NCBI RefSeq assembly: GCF_000003815.2
Contig: NC_049982.1
Coordinates: 8,683,092-8,705,775 of the forward strand
Length of the DNA: 22,684 bases
Direction: 5' to 3'
From: Branchiostoma floridae
Taxonomy: Eukaryota; Chordata; Leptocardii; Amphioxiformes; Branchiostomatidae
The first letter of the stretch is position 1. The number at the start of each line of letters is the position of its first letter. Shown here in pieces: positions 1 through 12,000 of this stretch. Below the pieces are notes generated by a model. The model did not search any database, was not told where the DNA came from, and saw only the letters and a list, made by a program, of their open reading frames with translations. A program made the position numbers and the translations under genes.

Positions 1-68
1 GTCTTGTGCGTGGTCAGAAAAGTTGTGGGCATTGTTGTTCTATGAGTTGTACTTAATGTAGTTTGTCT
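1..68 (-). CDS. C-type exon, partial (cut by window edge)
   Basis: The N-terminal 22 and 2/3 codons of a C exon, starting RQTTLSTTHRTTMPTTFLTT after a ...CTAATACAG acceptor. The rest lies left of the window. Confidence 0.75.
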
Positions 69-3000
69 CTGTATTAGATAAAGACGAAAAATGGATCTTC
101 AATCATTTGCATCGAGATAACGATGGAAGAAGTAACCTTTTGTCAAACGTCATATGACAGGATTTTAAAAGGACAGTACAAGATAACAGTCAAGAGACCA
201 TCAAAACCTCAACATGACTCGGGCATATGACAATGATAGTTCAAGTTTGTACCGCAGTGGTGGGCAGAGTTGTTCGTACCGTGGTCGATACTGTAGTCGG
301 TTTTGTGGTCAATTGTGTGGATACGCCAGTTGTCTTGTGTGTAGTTATAACAGTGGTGGGTATTGTTGTTCTATGAGATGTATTTGATGTGGTTTGTATT
401 GTGGTTGATACTGTAGTTGGCTTTGTGGTTAAAAGTGTGGATTCTTCAGTTGGCTTGAGCGTAGTCAAACGAGTGGTTGGCTTTGTTGTTCTATGAGTTG
501 TACTTAATGTTGTTTGTCTCTTCATTGAATAAAGAGGAAATAAGTATTAAACTTTTGTGTTGTTATGATGAAAATGTTAGTCTAAAGTCATGTTGTAATT
601 CTTTGGCAGAACAGTGAAAGATAACAGTTAAGAAACCATCTAAAGGATGTATATGATATTGACATTCCAAAATTAGACCTAGGTCTGCAAAGTCGCTGTA
701 CCGTAGTTGTAGGTAGGATTGTCCGCAGCGTGGTTGCTATTGTAGTTGGTTTTGTTGTCAATAGTGTGGATTCGTCAGTTGTCTTGTGCGTGGTCAGAAA
801 AGTTGTGGGCGCTGTTGTTCTATGAGTTGTACTTAATGTAGTTTGTCTCTGTATTAAATAAAGACGAAAATTGGATCTTCAATCCGTTGCATCGAGATAA
901 CGATGGAAGAAGTAACCTTTTGTCAAACGTCATATGGCAGGAATTTAAAAGGACAGTACAAGATAACAGTCAAGAAACCATCAAAACCTCAACATGACTC
1001 GGGAATATGACAATTATGATAGTTTAAGTCTGTACCGTAGTGGAGGGTAGTGTTGTCCGTAGCGTATTCGATACTGTAGTTGGTTTTGTGCTCAATTGTG
1101 TAGATACGTCAGTTGTCTTGTGTGTAGTTAGAAGAGTGGTGGAAATTGTTGTTCTATGAGTTGTACTTAATGTAGTTTGTTTCTGCATGCAATCAGGAAG
1201 AAAAGTATTTCCGTCTTTTGCCTTTTTAATGACAGTAAAGAACTCCTCTTGCAAAACATAGTGGTAAGAAAACGTTGAGAATCGTGAACGATCATCATCG
1301 AACATACAGTCAAAATAGCTAGCTAATTCAATTTTGTACATTTTCGCATAATAGTTTCAATCGTCAGTGTTGATTACCGTCGTTATGTCTTGAGTTGTCC
1401 GCTGCGTTGTTTGTGCCGTTGTAGACTTGGTTGTCAGTGCTGTGGAATCGTCGGTTGTCCTCAACGTTGTAAGACTAGTTGTGGGCATTGTTGTGCGCCG
1501 AGTTGTAATTTGTGTAGTTTGTCTCTGTGTTGAATGTGGAAAAAATAAGATGTTTAAGATTATGCTTAATGATGTTGGAAAGATAATAAATCATACGTCG
1601 TTATGATGCGATTTAAAAGGTCTATCAAAAAGTTGGTTAAAGAAACCGTGTAAAATCCGCTTAGTCAAAGATATGAGTCTGTTAGACAAAAATTAGTTTA
1701 GCTTTGATTAGTTGCTGTACCGTAGTTGTGGGTGGTAGAGTTGTCCGTAGCGTGGTCGATACTGTAGTTGGTTTTGTGCTCAATTGTGTGGATGCGTCAG
1801 TTGTCTTGTATGTAGTTAGAAGAGTGATGGGGATTGTTGTTCTATGAGTTGTACTTAATGTAGTTTGTCTCTGCATGCAATCAGAAAAAAAAGCAATTCT
1901 GTCTTTTGTCTTTCAATGACCGTATAGAATTTCTATTGCAAAATATAGTGGTAAGAAAACATTGAGAATCGTGAAAGATTGCCGTCGAAACTACAGTTAG
2001 AATAGCTAGCTAAGTCATTTTCTGTACATTTTCGCACAATAGTTTCAATCGTCAGTGTTGATTACCGTCGTTGTGTCTTGAGTTGTCCGCTGCGTTGTTT
2101 GTGCCGTTGTAGACTTGGTTGTTAGTGCGGTGGATTCGTCGGTTGTCCTTAACGTTGTAAGACTAGTTGTAGGCATTGTTGTTTGCTGAATTGTACTCTG
2201 TGTAGTTTGTGCCGTTGTAGGCCTGGTTGTCTGTGCCGTTGATTCTTTTGTTGTCCTTAACGTTGTAATAGCTATAGTAGTTGTGGGTATCGTTGTATGC
2301 CGAGTTGTATTTTGTGTAGTTTGTCTCTGTATTGAATGTGGAAAAAAGAAGATGTTTAACGTTTTGCTTAATGATGTTGGAAAGAAAGATGATAAACCAT
2401 ACGTCATTATGGTAAGATTTAGAATGCCTGTCAAATAATTGGTTATATAAAGAAAGCGTGTAAAAGCCGATTAGTCAAAGATATGAGTCTGTTAGTAAAA
2501 AAAGATTTAGCTCTTATTCGTTGCTGTACCGTCGTTGTGGGTAGTGTTGTCTTTAGTGTGGTGGATACTGTAGTTGGCTTTGTGGTCAAAAGTGTGGATT
2601 CCTCAGTTGGCTTTATGGTAGTCAAAAGAGTGGTTGGCATTGTTGTTCTATGAGTTGTTTTTAATGTTGTTTGTCTCTGCATTGAATAAAACGGTAATAA
2701 GGAGTTTAAAGTTTCGTTGTCATGATGAAAAATGTTAGTCTAGAGCCATATTATAATTCTTTGGTAGGACAGTGAAAGAAAATTGTCCAGAATCCATCTA
2801 CACAATCCCCATGATATTGACATTCCAAAATGAGACTCAGGTCTGCAAAGTCGCTGTACCGTAGTTGTAGGTAGGGTTGTCCGAAGCGTGGTTGCTATTG
2901 TGCTTGGTTTTGTGGTCAATAGTGTGGATTCGTCAGTTGTCTTGTCCGTGGTCAGAAAAGTTGTGGGCATTGTTGTTCTATGAGTTGTACTTAATGTAGT

Positions 3001-6000
3001 TTGTCTCTGTATTAGATAAAGACGAAAATTGGATCTTCAATCATTTGCATCGAGATAACGTAGGAAGAAGTAACCTTTTGTCAAACGTCATATGGCAGGA
3101 TTTTAAAAGGACAGTACAGGATAACAGACAAGAAACCATCAAAATCTCAACATGACTCGGGCATATGACAATGATAGTTCAAGTTTGTACCGTAGTGGTG
3201 GGCAGAGTTGTTCGTAGCGTGGTCGATACTGCAGTCGGTTTTGTGGTCAATTGTGTGGATACGTCAGTTGTCTTGTGTGTAGTAAGAAGAGTGGTGGGTA
3301 TTGTTGTTCTATAAGATGTATTTGATGTAGTTTGTAGTGTGGTCGATACTGTAATTGGCTTTGTGGTCAAAAGTGTGGATTCTTCAGTTGGCTTGAGCGT
3401 AGTCAAAAGAGTGGTTGGCGTTGTTGTTCTATGAGTTGTTTTTAATGTTGTTTGTCTCTTCATTGAATAAAGAGGAAATAATAAGTATTAAACTTTTGTG
3501 TTGTTATGATGAAAAATGTTAGTCTAAAGTCATGTTATAATTCTTTGGCAGAACAGTGAAAGATAACAGTTAAGAAACCATCTAAAGGATGTATATGATA
3601 TTGACATTCCAAAATTAGACCTAGGTCTGCAAAGTCGCTGTACCGTAGTTGTAGGTAGGGTTGTCCGCAGCGTGGTTGCTATTGTAGTTGGTTTTGTGGT
3701 CAATAGTGTGGATTCGTCAGTTGTCTTGTGCGTGGTCAGAAAAGTTGTGGGCGCTGTTGTTCTATGAGTTGTACTTAATGTAGTTTGTCTCTGTATTAAA
3801 TAAAGACGAAAATTGGATCTTCAATCCGTTGCATCGAGATAACGATGGAAGAAGTAACCTTTTGTCAAACGTCATATGGCAGGAAATTAAGGACAATACA
3901 AGATAACAGTCAAGAAACCATCAAAACCTCAACATGACTCGGGCATATGACAATGATAGTTCAAGTCTGTATCGTAGTGTTGGGCAGAGTTGTCCGTAGC
4001 GTGGTTGATACTGTAGTTGGTTTTGTGGTCAATTGTGTAGATACGTCAGTTGTCTTGTGTGTAGTTAAAAGAGTGGTGGAAATTGTTGTGCTATGAGTTG
4101 TACTTAACGTAGTTTGTCTCTGCATGCAATCAGGAAGAAAAGTATTTTGCATTTCAATGACCGTAGAGTCCATTCCAAGACACCATGAGGGTTTTTAGGC
4201 GATATTTATAATTAGTCTGAATTATTTTGAATAAAAGAATATCTGAGCCACAATAATTAAATTATTTTCAAAAAATTGACTAAGAAAATACTCATTTATT
4301 TGAATTTCTTTGAATATTTTAGAAACATTTTGAAAGTAACTGTACAAAAATATCTTTATTTAGAATAATTGTGAAACCTCTCTGTGATTATTTCACATTT
4401 ACAAATATTTGCAAAAAATGGTAAACCTGGCCAAATGGTAAAATTAGTTTATTGCCCCCATAAAAGTAAGCCCTATTGTTGCATCTGTATATTTTTAGAT
4501 TTCACTGCTGGGCACTGGTGGGTCCTTTGTGGTGGGCCATTGTTGCATGGCACCCAACCATAATTTGCAAGGATGTGTGAATTGCTATCTTCCCAGCCCA
4601 CCGAACCATTTACAAAAAATGGTAGAAAATGGTAAATAATGGTAGAATGCTGTTATCATTATTTAGAAACCATTAGAAGTATCCAATTCCGCACCATGAA
4701 TATTTCCAAAGTTTTACAGGACCAGGGAAATATTTATAAAGTTGAAACAGTGCTAAAAATATTTCTGAAGTATCAAATGTCCTAGACATATAATTACAAA
4801 ACTTTAAAATCAATTCTAAACAATGGCAACAAACATCCGCATGGTGTCTTGGAATGGACTCTAAAGGACTCCTCTTGCAAAATATAGTGGTAAGAAAACT
4901 TTGAAAATCGTGAAAGATTGTCATCGAACGTACAGTCAGAATAGCTAGCTAAGTCATTTTTGTAAATATTCGCATAAAAGTTTTTATCGTCAGTCTTTAT
5001 TACCGTCGTTGTGTCTTGAGTTGTCCGCTGCGTTGTTTGTGCCGTTGTAGACTTGGTTGTCAGTGCTGTGGATTCGTCGGTTGTCCTTAACGTTGTAAGA
5101 CTAGTTGTAGGCATTGTTGTTTGCTGAGTTGTAGTTTGTGTAGTTTGTGCCGTTGTAGGCCTGGTTGTCTGTGCCGTTGATTCTTCGGATGTCCTTAACG
5201 TTGTAAGACTAGTTGTGGGTACTGTTGTATGCCGAGTTGTACTTTGTGTAGTTTGTCTCTGTATTGAATGTGGAAAAAATAAGATGTTTAACGTTTTGCT
5301 TAATGATGTTGGAAAGAAAGATAATAAATCAAACGTCATTATGATAGGATTTATAATGCCTGTCAACAAAATTGGTTAAAGAAAGCGTGTAAAAGCCGAT
5401 TAGGCAAAGATATGAGTCTGTTAGTCAAAAATAATTTAGCTCTGATTTGTTGCTGTACCGTAGTTGTGGGTAAGGTTGTCCTTAGTATGGTCGATACTGT
5501 AGTTGGCTTTGTGGTCAAAAGTGTGGATTCCTCAGTTGGCGTAATGGTAGTCAAAAGAGTGGTTGGCTTTGTTGTTCTATGAGCTGTTTTTAATGTTGTT
5601 TGTCTCTGCATTGAACAAAACGGTAATAAGGTGTTTAGATTTTCGTTGTCATGATGAAAAGTGTTAGTCTAAAGCCATGTTATAATTCTTTGGTAGGACA
5701 GTGAAAGAAAATTGTCAAGAATGCATCTACACAATCCACATGATATTGACATTCCAAAATGAGACTCAGGTCTGCAAAGTCGCTGTACCGTAGTTGTAGG
5801 TAGGGTTGTCCGCAGCGTGGTTGCTTTTGTAGTTGGTTTTGTGGTTAATAGTGTGGATTCGTCAGTTGTCTTGTGCGTGGTCAGAAAAGTTGTGGGCACA
5901 GTTGTTCTATGAGTTGTACGTAATGTAGTTTGTCTCTGTATTAGATAAAGACAAAAATTGGATCTTCAATTCATTGCATCGAGATAACGATGGAAGAAGT

Positions 6001-9000
6001 AATCTTTTGTCAAACGTCGTATGACAGGAATTGAAAGGATAGTACAAGATAACAGTCAAGAAACCGTCAAAACCTCAACATGACGTGGGCATATGACAAT
6101 GATAGTTTATGTCTGTACCGTAGTGTTGGGCAGAGTTGTCCGTAGCGTGGTCGATACTGTAGTTGGTTTTGTGGTCAATTGTGTAGATACGTCAGTTGTC
6201 TTGTGTGTAGTTAGAGGAGTGGTGGAAATTGTTGTTCTATGAGTTGCACTTAATGTAGTTTGTCTCTGCATGCAATCAGGAAGAAAAGTATTTTGCATTT
6301 CAATGACCGTAAAGGACTCCTCTTGCAAAACATAGTGGTAAGAAAACTTTGAAAATCTTGAAAGATTGTCATCGAACGTACAGGCAGAATAGCTAGCTAA
6401 GTCATTTTTGTAAATATTCGCATAAAAGTTTCAATCGTCAGTCTTGGTTGGCATTGTTGTTCTATGAGTTGTTTTTAATGTCGTTTGTCTCTGCATTGAA
6501 TAAAGTGGAAATAAGTGTGAAATTTTTGCGTTGTCAGGATAAAAGAAAAGTTAGTCTAAAGTCATGTTAGAATTCATCTGTGGGGCAGTGAAAGAAAACA
6601 GTCAAGAAACCATCTAAACAATTCATGTGATATTGACATTCCAAAATAAGACTCAGGACTGCAAAGTCGCTGTACCGTAGTTGGAGGTAGGGTTGTCCGC
6701 AGCGTGGTTGCTATTGTAGTTGGTTTTGTTGTCAATGGTGTGGATTCGTCAGTTGTCTTGTGCGTGGTCAGAAAAGTTGTGTGCATTGTTGTTTTATGAG
6801 TTGTACTTAATGTAGTTTGTCTCTGTATTAGATAAAAACAGAATTGGGTCTTGAATCTATTGCGTCGAGATAACGCTGGAAGAAGTAACGTTTAGTCAAA
6901 CGTCATATGACAGGAATTTAAAAGGACAGTACATGTCAAGATAACAGTCAAGAAATCGTCAAAGCCTCAACATGACTTGGGCATTCAACTAATGGTTCAA
7001 TTCTGTACCGTAGTGGAGGGTAGTGTTGTCCGTAGCGTGGTCGATACTGTAGTCGGTTTTGTGGTCAATTGTGTGGATACGTCAGTTGTCTTGTGTGTAG
7101 TTAAAATACTGGTGGGAATTGTTGTTCTATGAGTTGTACTTAATGTAGTTTGCCTCTGCATTTGACAGAAAAGAAAAAGCATTTTTTGCCGTTCAATGAC
7201 CGTATAGAATTCCTCTAGCAACCCATGGTGGTAAGAAAATTTTGAGGACCATTAAAGAATTTCGTCCAAAAAAAGTCAAATAGCTAGATAAATCATTTTG
7301 GTACATTTTGGAATGATACTTTAAATCGTTAAGTGTTATTTACGGTCGTTGTGGCTTGAGTTGTCAGCTGCGTTGTTTGTGCCATTGTAGACTTGGTTGT
7401 CAGTGCTGTAGATTCGTCGGTTGTCATTGACGTTGTCAGACTAGTTGTAGGCATTGTTGTTTGCTGAGTTGTACGTTGTGTAGTTTGTGTCTGTATTAGA
7501 TGTGGGAAAATAAGATGTTTTATGTTTCGCTTAATGATGTTGGAAAATAAAGACAAGTAATCATACGTCATTGTAATAGAATTAAGAAAGCCTATCAAAG
7601 AAGTTGGTTAAAGAAGCCGTCTACAAGCCGCATATGAGTCGGTTAGTTCCTTTTCTTAAAGAAATTAGCTCTGATTCGTTGCTGTACCGTAGTTGTGGGT
7701 AGAGTTGTCCGTAGTGTGGTCGATACTGTAGTTGGCTTTGTGGTCAAAAGTGTGGGTTCCTCAGTTGGCTTGAGCGTAGTCAAAAGAGTGGTTGGCATTG
7801 TTGTTCTATGAGTTGTTTTTAATGTCGTTTGTCTCTGCATTGAATAAAGTGGAAATAAGTGTTAAATTTTTGCGTTGTCAGGATAAAAGAAAAGTTAGTC
7901 TAAAGTCATGTTAGAATTCATCTGTGGGGCAGTGAAAGAAAACAGTCAAGAAACAATTCATATGATATTGGCATCCCAAAATGAGACTCAGGTCTGTAAA
8001 GTCGCTGTACCGTAGTTGTAGGTAGGGTTGTCCGCAGCGTGGTTGCTATTGTAGTTGGTTTTGTTGTCAATAGTGTGGATTCGTCAGTTGTCTTGTGCGT
8101 GGTGAGAAAAGTTGTGGGCATTGTTGTTTGATGAGTTGTACTTAATGTAGTTTGTCTCTGTATTAGATAAAGACGAAATTGGGTCTTGAATCTATTGCTT
8201 CGAGATAACGATGGAAGAAGTAAGGTTTAATCAAACGTCATATGACAGGAATTTAAAACTGGACAGTACATGTCAAGATAACAGTCAAGACATCGTCAAA
8301 GCCTCAACATGACTTGGGCATTCGACAGTAATAGTTCAATTCTGTACCGTAGTGGAGGGTAGAGTTGTCTGTTGCGTGGTCGATACTGTAGTCGGTTTTG
8401 TGGTCAATTGTGTGGATACGTCAGTTGTCTTGTGTGTAGTTAAAACACTGGTGGGAATTGTTGTTCTATGAGTTGTACTTAATGTAGTTTGCCTCTGCAT
8501 TTGATAGAAAAGAAAAGTATTTTTTGCCGTTCAATGACCGTATAGAATTCCTCTAGCAACCCATAGTGGTAAGAAAACTTTGAGGATCATTAAAGAATTT
8601 CGTCCAAAAAAAGTCAAATAGCTAGCTAAATCATTTTGGTACATTTTGGAATCATATGATACTTTGAATCGTTTAGTGTTGTTTACCGTCGTTGTGGCTT
8701 GAGTTGTCAGCTGCGTTGTTTGTGCCGTTGTAGACTTGGTTGTCAGTGCTGTAGATTCGTCGGTTGTCATTGACGTTGTAAGACTAGTTGTAGGCATTGT
8801 TGTTTGCTGAGTTGTACGTTGTGTAGTTTGTGTCTGTATTAGATGTGGGAAAATAAGATGTTTTATGTTTCGCTTAATGATGTTGGAAAATAAAGACAAG
8901 TAATTATACGTCATTACAATAGAATTAAGAAAGCCTATCAAAGAAGTTGGTTAAAGAAGCCGTCTACAAGCCGCATATGAGTCGGTTAGTTCCTTTTCTT

Positions 9001-12000
9001 AAAAAGATTAGCTCTGATGCGTTGCTGTACCGTAGTTGTGGGTAGAGTTGTCCGTAGTGTGGTCGATACTGTAGTTGGCTTTGTGGTCAAAAGTGTGGAT
9101 TCCTCAGTGGGCTTGAGCGTAGTCAAAAGAGTGGTTGGCATTGTTGTTCTATGAGTTGTTTTTAATGTCGTTTGTCTCTGCATTGAATAAAGTGGAAATA
9201 AGTGTGAAATTTTTGCGTTGTCAGGATATAAGAAAAGTTAGTCTAACGTCATGTTAGAATTCATCTGTGGGACAGTGAAAGTCAAGAAACCATATGAACA
9301 ATTCATATGATATTGGCATCCCAAAATGAGACTCAGGTCTGCAAAGTCGCTGTACCGTAGTTGTAGGTAGGGTTGTCCGCAGCGTGGTTGCTATTGTAGT
9401 TGGTTTTGTGGTCAATAGTGTGGATTCGTCAGTTGTCTTGTGCGTGGTGAGAAAAGTTGTGGGCATTGTTGTTTGATGAGTTGTACTTAATGTAGTTTGT
9501 CTCTGTATTAGATAAAGACGAAATTGGGTCTTGAATCTATTGCTTCGAGATAACGATGGAAGAAGTAAGGTTTAATCAAACGTCATATGACAGGAATTTA
9601 AAACTGGACAGTACATGTCAAGATAACAGTCAAGACATCGTCAAAGCCTCATAATGACTTGGGCATTCGACAGTAATAGTTCAATTCTGTACCGTAGTGG
9701 AGGGTAGAGTTGTCTGTTGCGTGGTCGATACTGTAGTCGGTTTTGTGGTCAATTGTGTGGATACGTCAGTTGTCTTGTGTGTAGTTAAAACACTGGTGGG
9801 AATTGTTGTTCTATGAGTTGTACTTAATGTAGTTTGCCTCTGCATTTGATAGAAAAGAAAAGTATTTTTTGCCGTTCAATGACCGTATAGAATTCCTCTA
9901 GCAACCCATAGTGGTAAGAAAACTTTGAGGATCATTAAAGAATTTCGTCCAAAATACAGTCAAATAGCTAGCTAAATCATTTTGGCACATTTTGGAATGA
10001 TACTTTGAATCGTTAAGTGTTGTTTACCGTCGTTGTGGCTTGAGTTGTCAGCTGCGTTGTTTGTGCCGTTGTAGACTTGGTTGTCAGTGCTGTAGATTCG
10101 TCGGTTGTCATTGACGTTGTCAGACTAGTTGTAGGCATTGTTGTTTGCTGAGTTGTACGTTGTGTAGTTTGTGTCTGTATTAGACTGTGGGAAAATAAGA
10201 TGTTTTATGTTTCGCTTAGTGCTGTTGGAAAATAAAGACAAGTAATTATACGTCATTATAATAGAATTAAGAAAGCCTATCAAAGAAGTTGGTTAAAGAA
10301 GCCGTCTACAAGCCGCATATGAGTCGGTTAGTTCCTTTTCTTAAACAGATTAGCTCTGATGCATTGCTGTACCGTAGTTGTGGGTAGAGTTGTCCGTAGT
10401 GTGGTCGACACTGTAGTTGGCTTTGTGGTCAAAAGTGTGGATTCCTCAGTGGGCTTGAGCGTAGTCAAAAGAGTGGTTGGCATTGTTGTTCTATGAGTTG
10501 TTTTTAATGTCGTTTGTCTCTGCATTGAATAAAGTGGAAATAAGTGTGAAATTTTTGCGTTGTCAGGATGAAGTAAAAGTTAGTCTAAAGTCATGTTAGA
10601 ATTCATCGGTGGGACAGTGAAAGAAAACAGTCAAGAAGCCATCTAAACAATTCATATGATATTGGCATTCCAAAATGAGACTCAGGTCTGCATAGTCGCT
10701 GTACCGTAGTTGGAGGTAGGGTTGTCCGCAGCGTGGTTGCTATTGTAGTTGGTTTTGTTGTCAATAGTGGGGATTCGTCAGTTGTCTTGTGCGTGGTGAG
10801 AAAAGTTGTGGGCATTGTTGTTTGATGAGTTGTACTTAATGTAGTTTGTCTCTGTATTAGATAAAGACGAAATTTGGTCTTGAATCTATTGCTTCGAGAT
10901 AACGATGGAAGAAGTAAGGTTTAGTCAAACGTCATATGACAGGAATTTAAAACTGGACAGTACATGTCAAGATAACAGTCAAGACATCGTTAAAGCCTTA
11001 ACATGACTCTGGCATTCGACAGTAATAGTTCAATTCTGTACCGTAGTGGAGGGTAGTGTTGTCCGTAGCGTGGTCGATACTGTAGTCGGTTTTGTGGTCA
11101 ATTGTGTGGATACGTCAGTTGTCTTGTGTGTAGTTAAAACACTGGTGGGAATTGTTGTTCTATGAGTTGTACTTAATGTAGTTTGCCTCTGCATTTGATA
11201 GAAAAGAAAAGTATTTTTTGCCGTTCAATGACCGTATAGAATTTCTCTAGCAACCCATAGTGGTAAGAAAACTTTGAGGATCATTAAAGAATTTCGTCCA
11301 AAAAAGTCAAATAGCTAGCTAAATCATTTTGGCACATTTTGGAATGATACTTTGAATCGTTAAGTGTTGTTTACCGTCGTTGTGGCTTGAGTTGTCAGCT
11401 GCGCTGTTTGTGCCGTTGTAGACTTGGTTGTCAGTGCTGTAGATTCGTCGGTTGTCATTGAAGTTGTCAGACTAGTTGTAGGCATTGTTGTTTGCTGAGT
11501 TGTACGTTGTGTAGTTTGTGTCTGTATTAGATGTGGGAAAATAAGATGTTTTATGTTTCGCTTAATGATGTTGGAAAATAAGGACAAGTAATCATACATC
11601 ATTGTAATAGAATTAAGAAAGCCTATCAAAGAAGTTGGTTAAAGAAGCCGTCTACAAGCCGCATATGAGTCGGTTAGTTCCTTTTCTTAAACAAATTAGC
11701 TCTGATCTGTTGCTGTACCGTAGTTGTGGGTAGAGTTGTCCGTAGTGTGGTCGATACTGTAGTTGGCTTTGTGGTCAAAAGTGTTGATTCCTCAGTGGGC
11801 TTGAGCGTAGTCAAAAGAGTGGTTGGCATTGTTGTTCTATGAGTTGTTTTTAATGTCGTTTGTCTCTGCATTGAATAAAGTGGAAATAAGTGTGAAATTT
11901 TTGCGTTGTCAGGATGAAAGAAAAGTTAGTCTAACGTCATGTTAGAATTCATCTGTGGGACAGTGAAAGTCAAGAAACCATCTGAACAATTCATATGATA

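Larger units (their letters stand above)
4166..4861. mobile_element. Non-autonomous DNA transposon (MITE), 696 bp, TA target duplication
   Basis: Perfect 22-bp terminal inverted repeats (4166-4187 and 4840-4861, outer end GAGTCCATTCCA) are flanked by TA on both sides (4164-4165, 4862-4863). The empty site is seen in the paralogous intron at about 6303-6313, where ACCGTAAAGG has a single TA. The interior is AT-rich, has no credible transposase frame, and repeats the motif AATGGTA near 4420, 4435, 4616, 4629 and 4639. A TA duplication suggests mobilisation by an IS630-Tc1-mariner-type transposase; the family is not recognised. Confidence 0.9.
4120..5003 (-). other. D-to-B intron enlarged by a transposon
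   Basis: 884 bp with no exon. Removing the 696-bp element and one TA leaves 186 bp, a multiple of three without an in-frame stop, matching the B-upstream sequence at 6266 onward. The donor (GTAATA) and acceptor (GCATGCAG) are intact. Confidence 0.75.
1..5867 (-). repeat. 2.94-kb duplicated block, two copies (1-2938 and 2939-5867)
   Basis: Exon positions repeat with an offset of about 2938: fused A+B exon 253/3191, C 702/3644, B 1036/3973, double-D 2066/5004, A 2530/5459, C 2860/5789. The copies differ in the middle. The first carries an extra D exon and a B/A chimeric exon between B and double-D. The second lacks these but has a 696-bp transposon there. The two additions are nearly the same size, so the spacing stays constant by chance. 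Confidence 0.85.

Noticed and set aside
3971-3973. The AT at the B-exon donor as a U12-type AT-AC intron.
   Set aside because: The rest of the intron ends in the ordinary CTAATACAG acceptor and lacks the extended ATATCC donor motif; it is a point mutation of the common GT donor.
4501-4620. Internal hairpin or structured RNA in the MITE (GGTGGGC and GCCCACC segments).
   Set aside because: Pairing is short and interrupted; no extended stem could be traced by eye.
4673-4924. Open frame of 83 codons on the minus strand across the right end of the transposon.
   Set aside because: It runs from element sequence over the insertion border into intron, is not Thr-rich, and resembles no transposase; probably chance.
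7329-7598. Each 1.345-kb unit as a separate gene starting in the intron before D (MIGFLNS...) and ending after A.
   Set aside because: The putative start region is frame-broken in several units, A exons keep the same splice donor as other exons, and no promoter or polyadenylation pattern is seen between A and D.
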